Shown here in pieces: positions 30,179 to 40,287 of a DNA stretch of 64,000 nucleotides; within the stretch, counting starts at the first letter, position 1; each line of letters opens with the position of its first letter. Both the position numbers and the translations under genes were made by a program. The notes beneath the pieces were generated by a model. That model was not told where the DNA came from and ran no database searches. It saw only the letters and a program-made list of their open reading frames with translations. Location: positions 468,897-532,896 of the forward strand of contig NC_011682.1 of assembly GCF_000150955.2 (NCBI RefSeq). Direction: 5' to 3'. The DNA comes from Phaeodactylum tricornutum CCAP 1055/1. Lineage: Eukaryota; Bacillariophyta; Bacillariophyceae; Surirellales; Neidiaceae.

Positions 30179-32128
30179 TCAGACCATACCCTTTGACATG
30201 CGTGCCTTCGCAAACTGGAGCTTGGACTCCATCAAAAGCTCCGCTAGACGATTGCGGGCAAAAGTATCAACTTTTTCCGACGAGGCTTCAATACCGGTAA
30301 CACGGCGAAACAGTTCGTCAGCGTATTCGCTGGGGGAAAGCATTACATTATGATAATCCAAGATTAGCCGACGCTCGTCAATCTTCAGGATACGGCGGCG
30401 ACGAGCCGACTTTGATGTTGTGCAGGGGTAATCGTATGGTGCGTCCGTCTGGTCGAAAACCCACTTGTCAATATCTGGAAAGTGATAAGAAGACGATGAG
30501 ATGTCAAAAAAATAATCTGAGCGGAATTACCGAGTGAGAATAACGCACCAGCATGGACTCCCCAGTTTCCATCAACAACCTGGGTGATGCCAAAATCGAC
30601 TGAGGTGGTCATGAGAGCAATTGTCTCCTCTTCAGTCAAGCTATAAACATCCATCATCCAATTACGGGTTTTAATGTAGCAGTCGGCCATTGCCAAGTCC
30701 AATGAGGTACCTTCCGAAAAGATATCTGAGGGATCTGCCAACTGATCAAGATAATTGTCATAGGCAAAACCGTGCACCACAAATTTGTCCAATGTCTCCA
30801 GGAGCGGAAAGTCTAGTGTTGCAACCTTGGTTGGTAGACTACCTGCTTTGTGTAAAGTTACACGAAGCTTGGCAGTCATGGATGTTTCCATTGCAGTACC
30901 GGCAAGTTCTGAGTCGCCTTGAGCGGCATGTGTGTCACCGACAACAATCTGGGCTCCAGGAACTTCAACTCTGTAAAACATGGTTCCTCCTTTGCCAATT
31001 CTCCAGTCATCAATATTGCCGCCAAAACGTGCAGGAGGAATTGTGTTTGCGCCACCCTCGGCTTCTTCGTCAATGTAGTTCTCTGTATTGTTTGGCATAA
31101 CTGCCAATGTACCAATATGCGGGCGCAACGGTACTTTCCAGGCTAGACCAGCTTCTTCTGGAGAAAGATACTGGATACCGCCAGCATCAGTAACCTACAA
31201 AAACAACAAAGTTAGTGGATGTATGAATGGGATCCCCTCCACCAACAATTGAGGCAAAAGCTCGTACCGTGGTGCCATCAAATCCTTCAGGATACAAAAT
31301 TGGATCCAGTTCTAGTAGTTCTCCATTGTAACCATAATTGAATTCATGCGGGATCATGACTGCTGGATTGTTGTCAAATGTGCGGTTTGATCCATCTGGT
31401 GCAGTCATGTTTGGGAAGCGGTACATATATACAGGCTTTCCGTAGGCCATTTTACCTTCAGATGTTTCCACAAACTCAAATACAGTAATGGCTTCAGTAC
31501 CGCCGGTACGGACGTAAGGTGTTCCATCACGACCAAATCCAGTCAATACATTATAATGATAGCCGGCAAACTTTTGAGAGTTGGTGCCATAGCACTTGCC
31601 CGATATAGGGTTGTACCGAGGGTCCAATTCAAGAATTTCCACTTCTACCACATCACCAGGCTCCGCACCAATCACTTCAATTGGTCCAGTAACCAAGTGA
31701 ACACCCGTGCCATCCAATTTTGGTTCGGGTTTTTCGCTCAATGACGTATTGGTGGCCCAGTAAAAGATCTCCTCAACAGCCATATCACCACGGATCATCT
31801 TAGCATAGTCATGACCAGAGTGGTGAGTAATTACTTCAACCGTGATCGTTTCTCCGGATTCCATTGAAATTTGCGATGGCTTGTTGATATCATAGTAGCC
31901 CCATGTTACCGTTTCAAGCGTTGCAGCTAGGTAATGGTCTGTATCACCAAAGACAGAAGAAACGATTGTTCCGGTAGGAAGGCTAATTTCAATCTCCAAT
32001 GCAGGGGTGCATGCGTCATTTGTTTGACTATGGACCCCATTTAGGGAAGCAGCCAATGAAAGAAGAAGCACAAAGGATCCCTTGGCCTTTTGCGGAGCCA
32101 TTAGCGAGGTCAGAAACAGTCCAGGCAT
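30179..32128 (-). CDS. Secreted acetamidase/formamidase family protein, three exons
   Basis: FmdA/AmdA-family amidase of about 606 residues that hydrolyses formamide or short amides to ammonia. Exon 1 (31268-32128) begins with a signal peptide (MAPQKAKGSFVLLLSLAASLNGVHSQ after ten residues). Exon 2 (30531-31194) carries the family core: PLRPHIGTLAVMP, GGNIDDWRIGKGGTMFYRV and VPGAQIVVGDTHAAQGD. Exon 3 (30179-30473, joined within a codon at 30474) supplies the tail. Introns: GTACGA...TTTGTAG (31195-31267) and GTAATT...TTCCAG (30475-30530), both in phase. Most relatives are cytosolic, so a signal peptide is unusual. The frame is open for about 180 codons upstream of the chosen ATG but contains no ATG, so a spliced upstream exon cannot be ruled out. 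N-glycosylation sites (NTS, NMT, NRT) fit a secreted protein. Confidence 0.85.
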
Positions 32129-33674
32129 GATACGAGAAGACGAAGAAGTACCCGCTGTACTCTCAGGTGTTGTACAGGATGAGTCGTCTGGGGTTATGAT
32201 CACAACTCCGTTCTCGGTTGATACAGAAGGCTGTTCACTAGCTCCACTAATTTTGAGGAAGGGTGAAGCATCTGGGTACAAAGAGGGAAAAAATGTGAGC
32301 GACCGGGAAAAATGGATGTGACAATTGCCTTCTTTCTCAATTTCTTTCGTACCAAGAGGTAGCGAAACGTAGTTGACGGATGCGGAAAAGCCGATGACAG
32401 AAAGCTTGCTGGCGAAGGAAAACTCGTAGGTAGTTTCGAGTCCGGAAATATCAGAAAAATTGCAACGTGTTGCAAATGCAGATGGTTGTTTCCAACAAAA
32501 GAGTGTAATGGCGGCAAAAAGGATTTTTGAAGCAGCTCGAACAAAAGTACATATTGATGCGCAAAAGCAGTGTGTAGTATGCAATTGGTACTTCTGATTT
32601 TTTGCTCGTGTACTTTGGATACGAAGATCTGGTAATAAATGAGGAAAACAATCGGAGACGAAACTTTGCAAGCGTAATGCCTGCCTCGATCGATTTTAGT
32701 TCCTTGATGTCGAAGGGTACCAATGTTGACCTTGATGCGATGACGCAAGGAGGAAGCGCGGATGATTTGCTATGAGTCAAGATTGCGAGTGACAGAGGAA
32801 ACATTAGCGAGTCGAAAGGCATCAATGCGTTCTGTGCTTCTTAATTCTTTCAGGAACTATGGCAAGAATAATGGCGTAGCTTCCTACAACGTGTCCGGAG
32901 TTTACGAGTGGCTGGCGCCGAATGCCCAAAGTATACCAATAAGCAGGAAAGTCACCTATGAGCTAATCTTACATTAACTATAAATCGATTTCGAATTGCT
33001 TTCCTACTGCTAAGCAAGAGTCGAAGGACTTTTCATAGTGTCTTGACGAAAGAATAATTCCGAATGTAAATATTGCATTATATATGCAATAGTTTCCATT
33101 GGGGTCATCATATCGAGGCGGGCTTCGCATGCGTGTCAACGAAAATTTACGGTTTTCTTGTCCGTGGTGTCGTCGTCGATTGACTGTGACAGTGAATAGG
33201 AGCCTTTCAAATAGGTAACTGCTCAACAACGACTCTTTATAAAACAAAGTTGAGAACAGACGGCTTTTCGCAAGACTCTCTCGTTCACGGTGTGGGTTCG
33301 TGGGTTGTCCCGGGTCGCGGATTCGATGTGCCTGTCTCATTGTCAGGTCCACAACTGCTCTCGCGATCAGTCAATCAATCGAGAGTTGTAAGATGACTAC
33401 TTCACTAACAGTAAATTCTGACCTTTATTTGTTAGAGAAAATTTGCTAAAGCGGATGGGAAAAAGTGGAAAATTTCTTAAAGGGGACAGAACGTGGATAG
33501 TATAAGTAGCTTTATTCTGCATCCTTTCTTATTAAATATATTCTAACTAAAACTCCAAGATACTTATAGTTGGTCGTCTGATGAGAGATGTTGCCCTGCC
33601 ACCACAAAGGAAACAAGTTTGTTTTGGTATCAAACCTCTCCCATGGTCCGGATTGTTCCCCAAAACGATGTGTG
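32129..33674. other. Gene-poor region upstream of the amidase gene
   Basis: The first 540 bases keep the amidase frame open without an ATG. The rest has only short frames. Copies of the recurring motif occur at 33181 (TGACTGTGACAGTGAA) and 33405 (CTAACAGTAAA). Confidence 0.5.
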
Positions 33675-34073
33675 CTACCGTAAAGGACGGAACTTCGTGC
33701 AGGACGGAACTTCATGCCTTTTCCGAAAACTCATGTAAACTTGCTACGAGACACACCAAATCAGAACCAGTCATAAAACCAACCCCACACATGGATTTGT
33801 CTCATTCGCAGCTTCCCAACGATCTATTTCTGATAATCCTATAAAACTGCTATGTACACTTTCATTTTCAAGTCGGATTTTGATGTTAAAATGAAAAATA
33901 GGGTTAAGGCTTAGAATTATAGCGAGCTTTGTGCCGGTTTTACCTCGTTTGTTGAGGTAAATGTGATTCTCATTTTGTATTAAGAAGGACCCGGTTGTAA
34001 AAGACACATTTTTATGCTTTTACCCGGATATTGATGTAGATTCGAGTGCATAAAGTTCCGTCCTTTACGGTAG
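33675..34073. repeat. Foldback element with 26-base inverted repeats
   Basis: The sequence at 33675-33700, beginning CTACCGTAAAGGACGGAACTT, recurs as reverse complement at 34048-34073 with two mismatches, about 350 bases apart. A third partial direct copy (AGGACGGAACTTCATGC) follows the left arm at once. The interior is AT-rich and noncoding as far as I can see. No clear target duplication is visible. It looks like a small nonautonomous DNA element or an invertible or hairpin structure. Confidence 0.55.
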
Positions 34074-34935
34074 GTAATTGATTGAACCGCAAACAGTAGG
34101 GGAAATAGACAGATGACGCTTAGGGGTTTTCTATGTTCTAGCTCATTGTAGTCATTTGGGCTGGAATTGCATATTTCCATGTCGGGGCCGTACGTTTGTC
34201 GGCAGATTTTTCCTTTTCATGGAGGTAGAATGGGAGCAAGAGAACTCTGAAGGGAAGTAAACAATAGTTTAAACCTTTCGTACGGAGCTGATTGTATTAA
34301 ATTTACTGTTTGGAAACTGGAGCCATCGTCATTTCCACAGTTGTTCACAGGCGAATGAATGTGAGCAACTGCTGTTGGGTAATTGACCAGCAACGGTCGG
34401 CATCTTAGTCGACTTCAAGGTGTTTACATTAGTCAAAATAGTTTGAATACTTAATAGTATACTGGCGCCAATCGAAGCTACTTACTGTTAGACTGAACAC
34501 GTTCTAGAAGTTTTCCATTTTTTCCCATCCCCTTTACAGTTAGCGAGTTTTCTCTTTCTTTTACTATTCTCCTTTGGGTAGATTGGTTCATACAAGCTTC
34601 TCAAACCCGTGTGACTGGAGGTCTTCAGTCTTGCCAGCCACCGACCGAGATAATGATCAATCCCATTGGATACTCACATAGTTCGTTTTCACTTCCAAGT
34701 AGTCTCGCGCTTTGAACTCTTGTATGGAGTATGCTAAATATGTAATCTGAGTCCAGTATCTCTTTTCTCTTCCTCGCGACAAGCAGGCGCCGTTTTTTCC
34801 CCCAGGACACTCGCTTTGCCGTGCTCCAACACAAGCCACAACCTGATCAAGGACCTAGGCAACGGTAGCCTTTTTAGGAGCAGTACACAGGCTTATACTT
34901 CACGTTCATTAGCCCGTAATATTTTGCCTATCACC
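34074..34935. other. Promoter-side spacer of the PP2A subunit gene
   Basis: About 860 bases without a gene. TTACTGTTAG at 34482 and TTTACAGTTAG at 34533 are close copies of the recurring motif in opposite orientation. The coding frame of the next gene is open for 120 bases before its ATG but uses no ATG there. Confidence 0.5.
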
Positions 34936-36648
34936 ATGGCAGCGGTGATCAAAATGGACGAGCTCCTCGTTTCCTGGTTAGGTACAGACGATGTTTATGA
35001 AAACGTCTGTGCCCTGCTGGAGAACTATCGACAGGACGAAGCCGCTAAACAACACGAGGAAGAGAGTAAAGTTTCGGAAGAAGACGATCAAGATTCACAG
35101 TCGAGTCCTCGTACCGTCGTCCCGCCATTTTATCCCGTTACAGGATCAGGAAGGATTCGTCGACGGCGGCGAACGCCGGTAGCTCAACAGGACACGTGGG
35201 AGCCGCTCCACAGCGGTAGCGATACGAAGAGTGCAGACGCCGTCGTCGCTGATACCGAGGAATCGGTCAGTGCTACCAACATCCCGTGTGTGCGCGATCA
35301 AGTTACGGCTGTTTTTCTGGAACTAGGTCAGGACCCACTGGTGACATCGTCGGGCTCGTCCACTGCCTCAGATCCCGACGACTTTGCGCGCAAATACGTT
35401 CCAATCGAAAGCTTTGGACGGATAACAAAGGAAATATGCCGCTTCCCTTCGTTTTTCAATGGTCCTCTGTATCAACGCATTTTAGATCTCTGGAATGCTG
35501 ATCACCATACTCACGCACCGATCCTCTGTGTCTCCTTCGCCATGCTGGAATGGTTCTGGATGACGCAAATGGAGCCATACGATGAAATTGATCGCTTTTT
35601 CAACCTAATCAAAGCACCAGATCGAGACTATATTATTCGGGATGATTTTTTGCCGTTTACCAAAGCGCTGTTGGCCGATCATCCGGGCCTCGAATTTCTC
35701 AGCAGTCATCAAGAGTTTCAAGAAAAATACGCAATTACGGTGATAACACGCATCTTTTACGTCGTCAACCGATCGCACTCGGGCCGAATTACCTCGCGGC
35801 AAATTCGACGATCTGACCTACTCGAAGCTTTTCAGCAAGTCGACGAGGAAGAAGATATCAACAAGGTCACTCGATACTTTTCGTACGAGCATTTTTACGT
35901 TTTGTACTGTCGCTTTTGGGAGCTGGACCACGATCGCGACTATCGCATCACGAGAGAAGATCTGCTAAAGTACGGCGATCATTCATTGTCCCACATGATC
36001 GTGGATCGCATATTTGAAGCCGCTCCGCGGCCTTTTGAGAACGATAAGGTCAACCGAGAGTTTATTTCGTACGAAGACTTCATTTATTTCATGCTGTCGG
36101 AAGAAGACAAGTCGAACGAGATCAGTGTACGTTACTGGTTTACCTGTGTCGATGTGGACGGTGACAGCAAACTGAACAATATGGAAATGCGCAGTTTTTA
36201 TGCCGTCCAACTGCACCGAATGCAGTGTATGGGCCACGAAGTTGTCCCCTTCGAAGACATGTTGTGTCAGATGATGGACATGATTAAACCGGCCAACACG
36301 GATCACGTTGTGGCCGAAGATTTTCTGCAGCCCGAGTGTAAGAATGTATCCGGCGCTCTCTTTGACGCCTTGTTTAATCTCAACAAATACCTCATGTTTG
36401 AACAACGTGATCCGTTTGCTGAGCGACAGAAACGGGAGGATGAATTTGAGTGCGATTGGGATCGTTTTGCCTGCATGGACTACAACCGACTGGCGATGGA
36501 GGAAGAAGTTCGTGAAGAGGAGGCCATGGAAATTGATTGGGTCACGGTGGACGATGATGACGACGGAGAAGACGATGATGATGAGGGTTTTGCGGCGCAA
36601 TCCGGTGGGATGACGGCTGGTACAGGCTCGAACGAAGCGCCGTTCTAG
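34936..36648 (+). CDS. Protein phosphatase 2A regulatory B''-type subunit (PPP2R3-like) with EF-hands
   Basis: Calcium-binding regulatory subunit that targets the PP2A core enzyme; 570 residues from the ATG at 34936 (MAAVIKMDELL). The first 150 residues are acidic and disordered. The conserved body starts with FARKYVPIESFGRITKEICRFPSFFNGPLYQRI and continues through the family block DRDYIIRDDFLPFTKALL. Two EF-hand loops are evident: DHDRDYRITREDLL near residue 332 and DVDGDSKLNNMEM near residue 406. Further landmarks are YEHFYVLYCRFWELD and EISVRYWFTCVDVDGD. The C-terminus is very acidic (DDDDDGEDDDDEG). The group includes human PR72/PR130 and plant FASS/TONNEAU2, which act in cell cycle and cortical microtubule control. 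The gene is intronless. Family assignment is strong; the process is inferred. Confidence 0.93.
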   Translation: MAAVIKMDELLVSWLGTDDVYENVCALLENYRQDEAAKQHEEESKVSEEDDQDSQSSPRTVVPPFYPVTGSGRIRRRRRTPVAQQDTWEPLHSGSDTKSADAVVADTEESVSATNIPCVRDQVTAVFLELGQDPLVTSSGSSTASDPDDFARKYVPIESFGRITKEICRFPSFFNGPLYQRILDLWNADHHTHAPILCVSFAMLEWFWMTQMEPYDEIDRFFNLIKAPDRDYIIRDDFLPFTKALLADHPGLEFLSSHQEFQEKYAITVITRIFYVVNRSHSGRITSRQIRRSDLLEAFQQVDEEEDINKVTRYFSYEHFYVLYCRFWELDHDRDYRITREDLLKYGDHSLSHMIVDRIFEAAPRPFENDKVNREFISYEDFIYFMLSEEDKSNEISVRYWFTCVDVDGDSKLNNMEMRSFYAVQLHRMQCMGHEVVPFEDMLCQMMDMIKPANTDHVVAEDFLQPECKNVSGALFDALFNLNKYLMFEQRDPFAERQKREDEFECDWDRFACMDYNRLAMEEEVREEEAMEIDWVTVDDDDDGEDDDDEGFAAQSGGMTAGTGSNEAPF

Positions 36649-37221
36649 ATGTTGCACTCTTCCGTTCAATGGTTAAAGTAATTTGATATGTTTTACGTAC
36701 CGACGAAACAAATGTGTTGGCGAGAATATTCTACGATTGCGAAAGCTTTTATTGTCAGCATGGCTTTGCGACTTTCGCATGATCTAAGCATCGTAGGAAG
36801 CCATGGTCTCAGCTGCAGCAATGAGGCGTCTCCATAATCAAGTTCATCGTATCTAGCAACTGCGCGGGGATCACGACTCGAAAAATTTGTTTGCTACATC
36901 TTAAAAAAGAATACACGTTCCGGTTTATAGTTAACTGTAAGCGAGGTCTTACTGTTAGCGCGAATCCTGAAATTTGGTTTCCACAGTCGGAGGACATAGT
37001 TGGTGTCAATTTCGCAATGACTACGACCCCTCACAAAAGCGTTTCTATTTTCTCCCATATTCTGTAAACAGGTTGCACCATGCCTTGTCTTCTTTCATCA
37101 ATTGTATTGTCAAATACCTAGGTAAGCTGCGCAGTCCGGCAATTGAGAGCGAGTCGACGTGGAGATCTGAGGATGACGAAACCAAAACCGAAAGTGCTTC
37201 CCGTTCAGCTCGCTTCACGGT
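36649..37221. other. Convergent spacer
   Basis: About 570 bases between two tail-to-tail genes. Two motif copies, TAACTGTAAG (36932) and TTACTGTTAG (36949), sit within 27 bases. No gene was recognised. Confidence 0.5.
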
Positions 37222-37668
37222 TCATCGACTACATTGGGTAGCTATGGCGCGCAGGGTTTCGTCTATTTCCTCTGTTTCATCATCTTCCTCGTCTTTCGAA
37301 TCCGGGTCTCTCTCACTGACTGCATCCACGACGGAATCTTCGTCGAACAATAACTGACGATAAAAGTCAACTTCCATGGAAAAGTGTGGGGAGGTTGCTG
37401 TTTGAGTCCACACACGCTCAAGCGCCCCAGGGAGTGGATGAGGCGAGCGATTCGAGTTGGCGGCGCGTCCGTTCCCCTCGTACGGTTGTTGTTGTCGAGT
37501 TTCGTACTCGACCTGCTTATCAACGTATACGTAACAGAGACGACAAGCGTTGGCCGACAATATTTGGTTGCAGGTCTGTGCCAATTGCACGGTGCGTTCA
37601 ACCCAATCCAGTTTGTAAGCGCTGCCCTTGGCGGATACCAGCGCTTCGTCCTCGTCTTCCCGCATCAT
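37222..37668 (-). CDS. Unrecognised acidic-tailed protein
   Basis: From the ATG at 37668 the frame gives 148 residues (MMREDEDEALVSAKGSAYKLDWVERTVQLAQTCNQIL). A helical N-terminal part is followed by a polar linker and a strongly acidic C-terminus (DSKDEEDDETEEIDETL). The frame stays open a further 130 codons upstream, to about 38061, but has no ATG there, so an additional 5' exon is possible. No domain was recognised. Composition suggests a soluble, partly disordered protein. Confidence 0.5.
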   Translation of the reverse strand: MMREDEDEALVSAKGSAYKLDWVERTVQLAQTCNQILSANACRLCYVYVDKQVEYETRQQQPYEGNGRAANSNRSPHPLPGALERVWTQTATSPHFSMEVDFYRQLLFDEDSVVDAVSERDPDSKDEEDDETEEIDETLRAIATQCSR

Positions 37669-38430
37669 GATGCTACCGGGACCTTTGGGCTTGGGGCAAA
37701 ATATCTTCTTCTTGTCTACCGTGCTTGGATTGATTCCGTCGACAATACTCGAGTTTAGGTTGGACGACGAGTGTGGTTTACTATATGCGAACACCAATGG
37801 AACTCGGACGCTTTCCGATGGACTGACCGTGACAGTGACCGTTTTTTTCGTTGTACACCACGGGGAGTCGCTGTCAACGTGCCAAAAACGGCAACGCGCG
37901 CGAATCAAGTACAGCGCAAAGAGTGCGCGGTTCGATATATGTATAGGTATGTATGTGTCACGGACGGGAAAGCTCCGCGGGGAAGATGCTCTGATTCTCG
38001 GCCGCACGACTTGAGAGTCTTGTAGTATCAGAACGTAGACACTTAGCCTGCGGAATACCAAAATTCTTTTATACTATAAATAGAATTGTAGTCTATATAA
38101 AAAATTCGAGCTACGTGACTGCTTACTTTCTATAGCTTCCGTCGACGCAACCAAGCCTACTTACTGGTTCGCCGCAAATAGGATTCGTTTGTACGAGTAG
38201 CTTGTCGCTACAGACATAGGCAAGACACGATACTACACTCACATTTTCAGTCCGTCGATTGGGCAGCTGGATTCATTGGAAATGGCGACTAATTGTAAGG
38301 TACCGGTGGGTTCAACAATCCAAAACCTGAGACCTCCAGGTCCTCCAGGCCCTGAAAGGTGTACGTACACGCGCACATTTGGTTGGGCAATCCTTTGAAA
38401 GAACAGCACTGCGGGTGCACGAGGGCCGTC
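37669..38430. other. Divergent promoter region
   Basis: Lies between the acidic protein gene and the ABC transporter gene. It includes the long ATG-less extension of the former and a short extension of the latter. No separate gene was recognised. Confidence 0.45.
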
Positions 38431-40185
38431 ATGACCGCCAAACAATCAGACAGCACTTGCCCTTTGGTAACACTTCGTGCCAACCGAAACGGTCCACGGT
38501 GTCCTTTCCAGCAGGGTGAAATCCTGTTCGAACTCCATCCGGGAGACTGTGTTTGGTTGCAGGGTCCCTCCGGAGTCGGCAAGACCACCTTGGCCATGTC
38601 CGTCGCGGACCTTGTTTCCGTAAACGTCCATTGCAAGCTCCACATGAATGTGGAATTGTCCTGGCGCGACGGCATACCAGTAGCAGAGCACTGCGGCGTC
38701 TTGTTCCAAACGACCACACTCTTGGATGACCTCTCCGTCGCCGGAAATCTCGTCGTAGCGTTGCACCGCGAGTCCTTTCCGTCACCACAAGCCCGCGACG
38801 TTCGGATCAAAAATCTGCTCGAGTCGGTGGGGTTGGACTACGCCAAGGACGCCGCCAAAAAACCCAGTGAACTTTCCGGAGGCATGGGACGACGCGCATC
38901 CCTCGCCTTACAACTCGCCCAACGCAAACGTGTCATTGTCTTGGACGAACCCTTTGCCGGACTCGACTACGACGTCGCTGTAAGCGTCGCGAAAGAATTG
39001 CTTCGGCTCCGACAAACGCACGGTACGGCCTTGCTGTTGATTTCGCATGAACCCGAACTAGCGTCGATCGTTTTAGGAAAAATCTCTCCCGGGAAGGAGA
39101 GCAACAATGGGGACGGATCCACCACACTATCCGAGTTCTCCCAACAAGGTCGGATTGTTCGACTCGAACCCGCCGACCGCTCTAGTGATCATGCCTCCGG
39201 ACACCACTACGGCAAACCGAATTTATTTGGAACCACCTTTTTGGAGCGTTTTGGGGAACGTCTGGTGGATTATATTCTCTATAGTCTACCACTAATTGCG
39301 CTGGCCTTTACCGCTTGTGGGCTCGCGATTGCCATGTTGAGTGCGGATTTGCTGCGCCGTTTGGACATTACGGATCAAGTTTTGAGTATCGTCGACCAAG
39401 AAGTTAAACCCTTGATAAATATGTTGACGGGTGAAGAACCGAGCACCTTCACAATGATGGGAGTCAACTTCAAAGTGCGCAGTATGATCAATTCAACGCT
39501 TCCGCAAGCCAAGGCGACATTGTACGCATTGGGAATGACCAAGTTATTTGTTCTCGAAATCGGTCCCTTGCTAACGGCCTTATTGCTCTGCGGTCGCATC
39601 GGGGGATCGTATGCCGGAAACCAAGCCACGATGCAATCCACGTCACAAAATAAACTCTTACGCGTGCTTGGCAGAAACCCTCAAACATGGTCTTGGTGGC
39701 CCGCTCTCTTGGCAGCGCTGTTAGCCGGCCCCCTGTTGACAACTATCGGTACTGGCATTGCTTTGATATTGGGTGGCATGGTTGGGCCACAGTATGGGAT
39801 TGGGGATATACACTCATACTGGGAGGAAGCTCGTGCAACTTTCTTTCCCACTTTGCGGCTGCGCAGTTTTGCCGCCCTATGGGAAGAAAATACACCTTCG
39901 AACGTCTGGACTGCTATATCAACTTTGGATGTGCGGTCGACAAACAGCAATACGTACTGGAACGGAGGGATCGAAATCGTAACATACCCACCAATTTTTC
40001 ACTGGATCAAGGCTCAGGTCTTTATTGTGATCATCATGCTAGTGGCTGAGCTATGTGCACGATGGAAGCCCAACTTGACACCGCGAGGAGTTCCCTTTGT
40101 AATCACATCAGCCGTGGTTCTATCGGGACTGCTAGTCATTATGGTGGATTGGGGGTTCAGCCAACTCTTGCTCCTACGCAAGTAG
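38431..40185 (+). CDS. Fused MlaF-MlaE type lipid ABC transporter (ATPase plus permease in one chain)
   Basis: A 584-residue protein joining the two halves of an Mla/TGD-type phospholipid transporter. Residues 1 to about 230 are an ABC ATPase: Walker A GPSGVGKTT at 45-53, Q-loop FQTTTLLDD, signature LSGGMGRRASLALQ near 148 and Walker B VIVLDEPFAGLD near 169. From about residue 270 comes a MlaE-like permease with several hydrophobic spans and the family block LEIGPLLTALLLCGRIGGSYAG near 375-396, then a hydrophobic C-terminus. In bacteria MlaF and MlaE are separate. In plants TGD3 (ATPase) and TGD1 (permease) are separate and move lipid into plastids with TGD2. I see no signal or ASAFAP motif at the N-terminus, so plastid location is not shown. 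The permease has an insertion of about 80 residues relative to bacterial MlaE. The first ATG of the frame is used; a spliced targeting exon upstream is possible. Confidence 0.88.
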   Translation: MTAKQSDSTCPLVTLRANRNGPRCPFQQGEILFELHPGDCVWLQGPSGVGKTTLAMSVADLVSVNVHCKLHMNVELSWRDGIPVAEHCGVLFQTTTLLDDLSVAGNLVVALHRESFPSPQARDVRIKNLLESVGLDYAKDAAKKPSELSGGMGRRASLALQLAQRKRVIVLDEPFAGLDYDVAVSVAKELLRLRQTHGTALLLISHEPELASIVLGKISPGKESNNGDGSTTLSEFSQQGRIVRLEPADRSSDHASGHHYGKPNLFGTTFLERFGERLVDYILYSLPLIALAFTACGLAIAMLSADLLRRLDITDQVLSIVDQEVKPLINMLTGEEPSTFTMMGVNFKVRSMINSTLPQAKATLYALGMTKLFVLEIGPLLTALLLCGRIGGSYAGNQATMQSTSQNKLLRVLGRNPQTWSWWPALLAALLAGPLLTTIGTGIALILGGMVGPQYGIGDIHSYWEEARATFFPTLRLRSFAALWEENTPSNVWTAISTLDVRSTNSNTYWNGGIEIVTYPPIFHWIKAQVFIVIIMLVAELCARWKPNLTPRGVPFVITSAVVLSGLLVIMVDWGFSQLLLLRK

Positions 40186-40287
40186 TTCAGCATATAAGAA
40201 ACGAAAAGTGAAATTCTCTCAAACCTATTCTTTTGGCAATTGCTATTGGATTTTTCGATCGTTTTATGGGTGAACAATATGTACACA

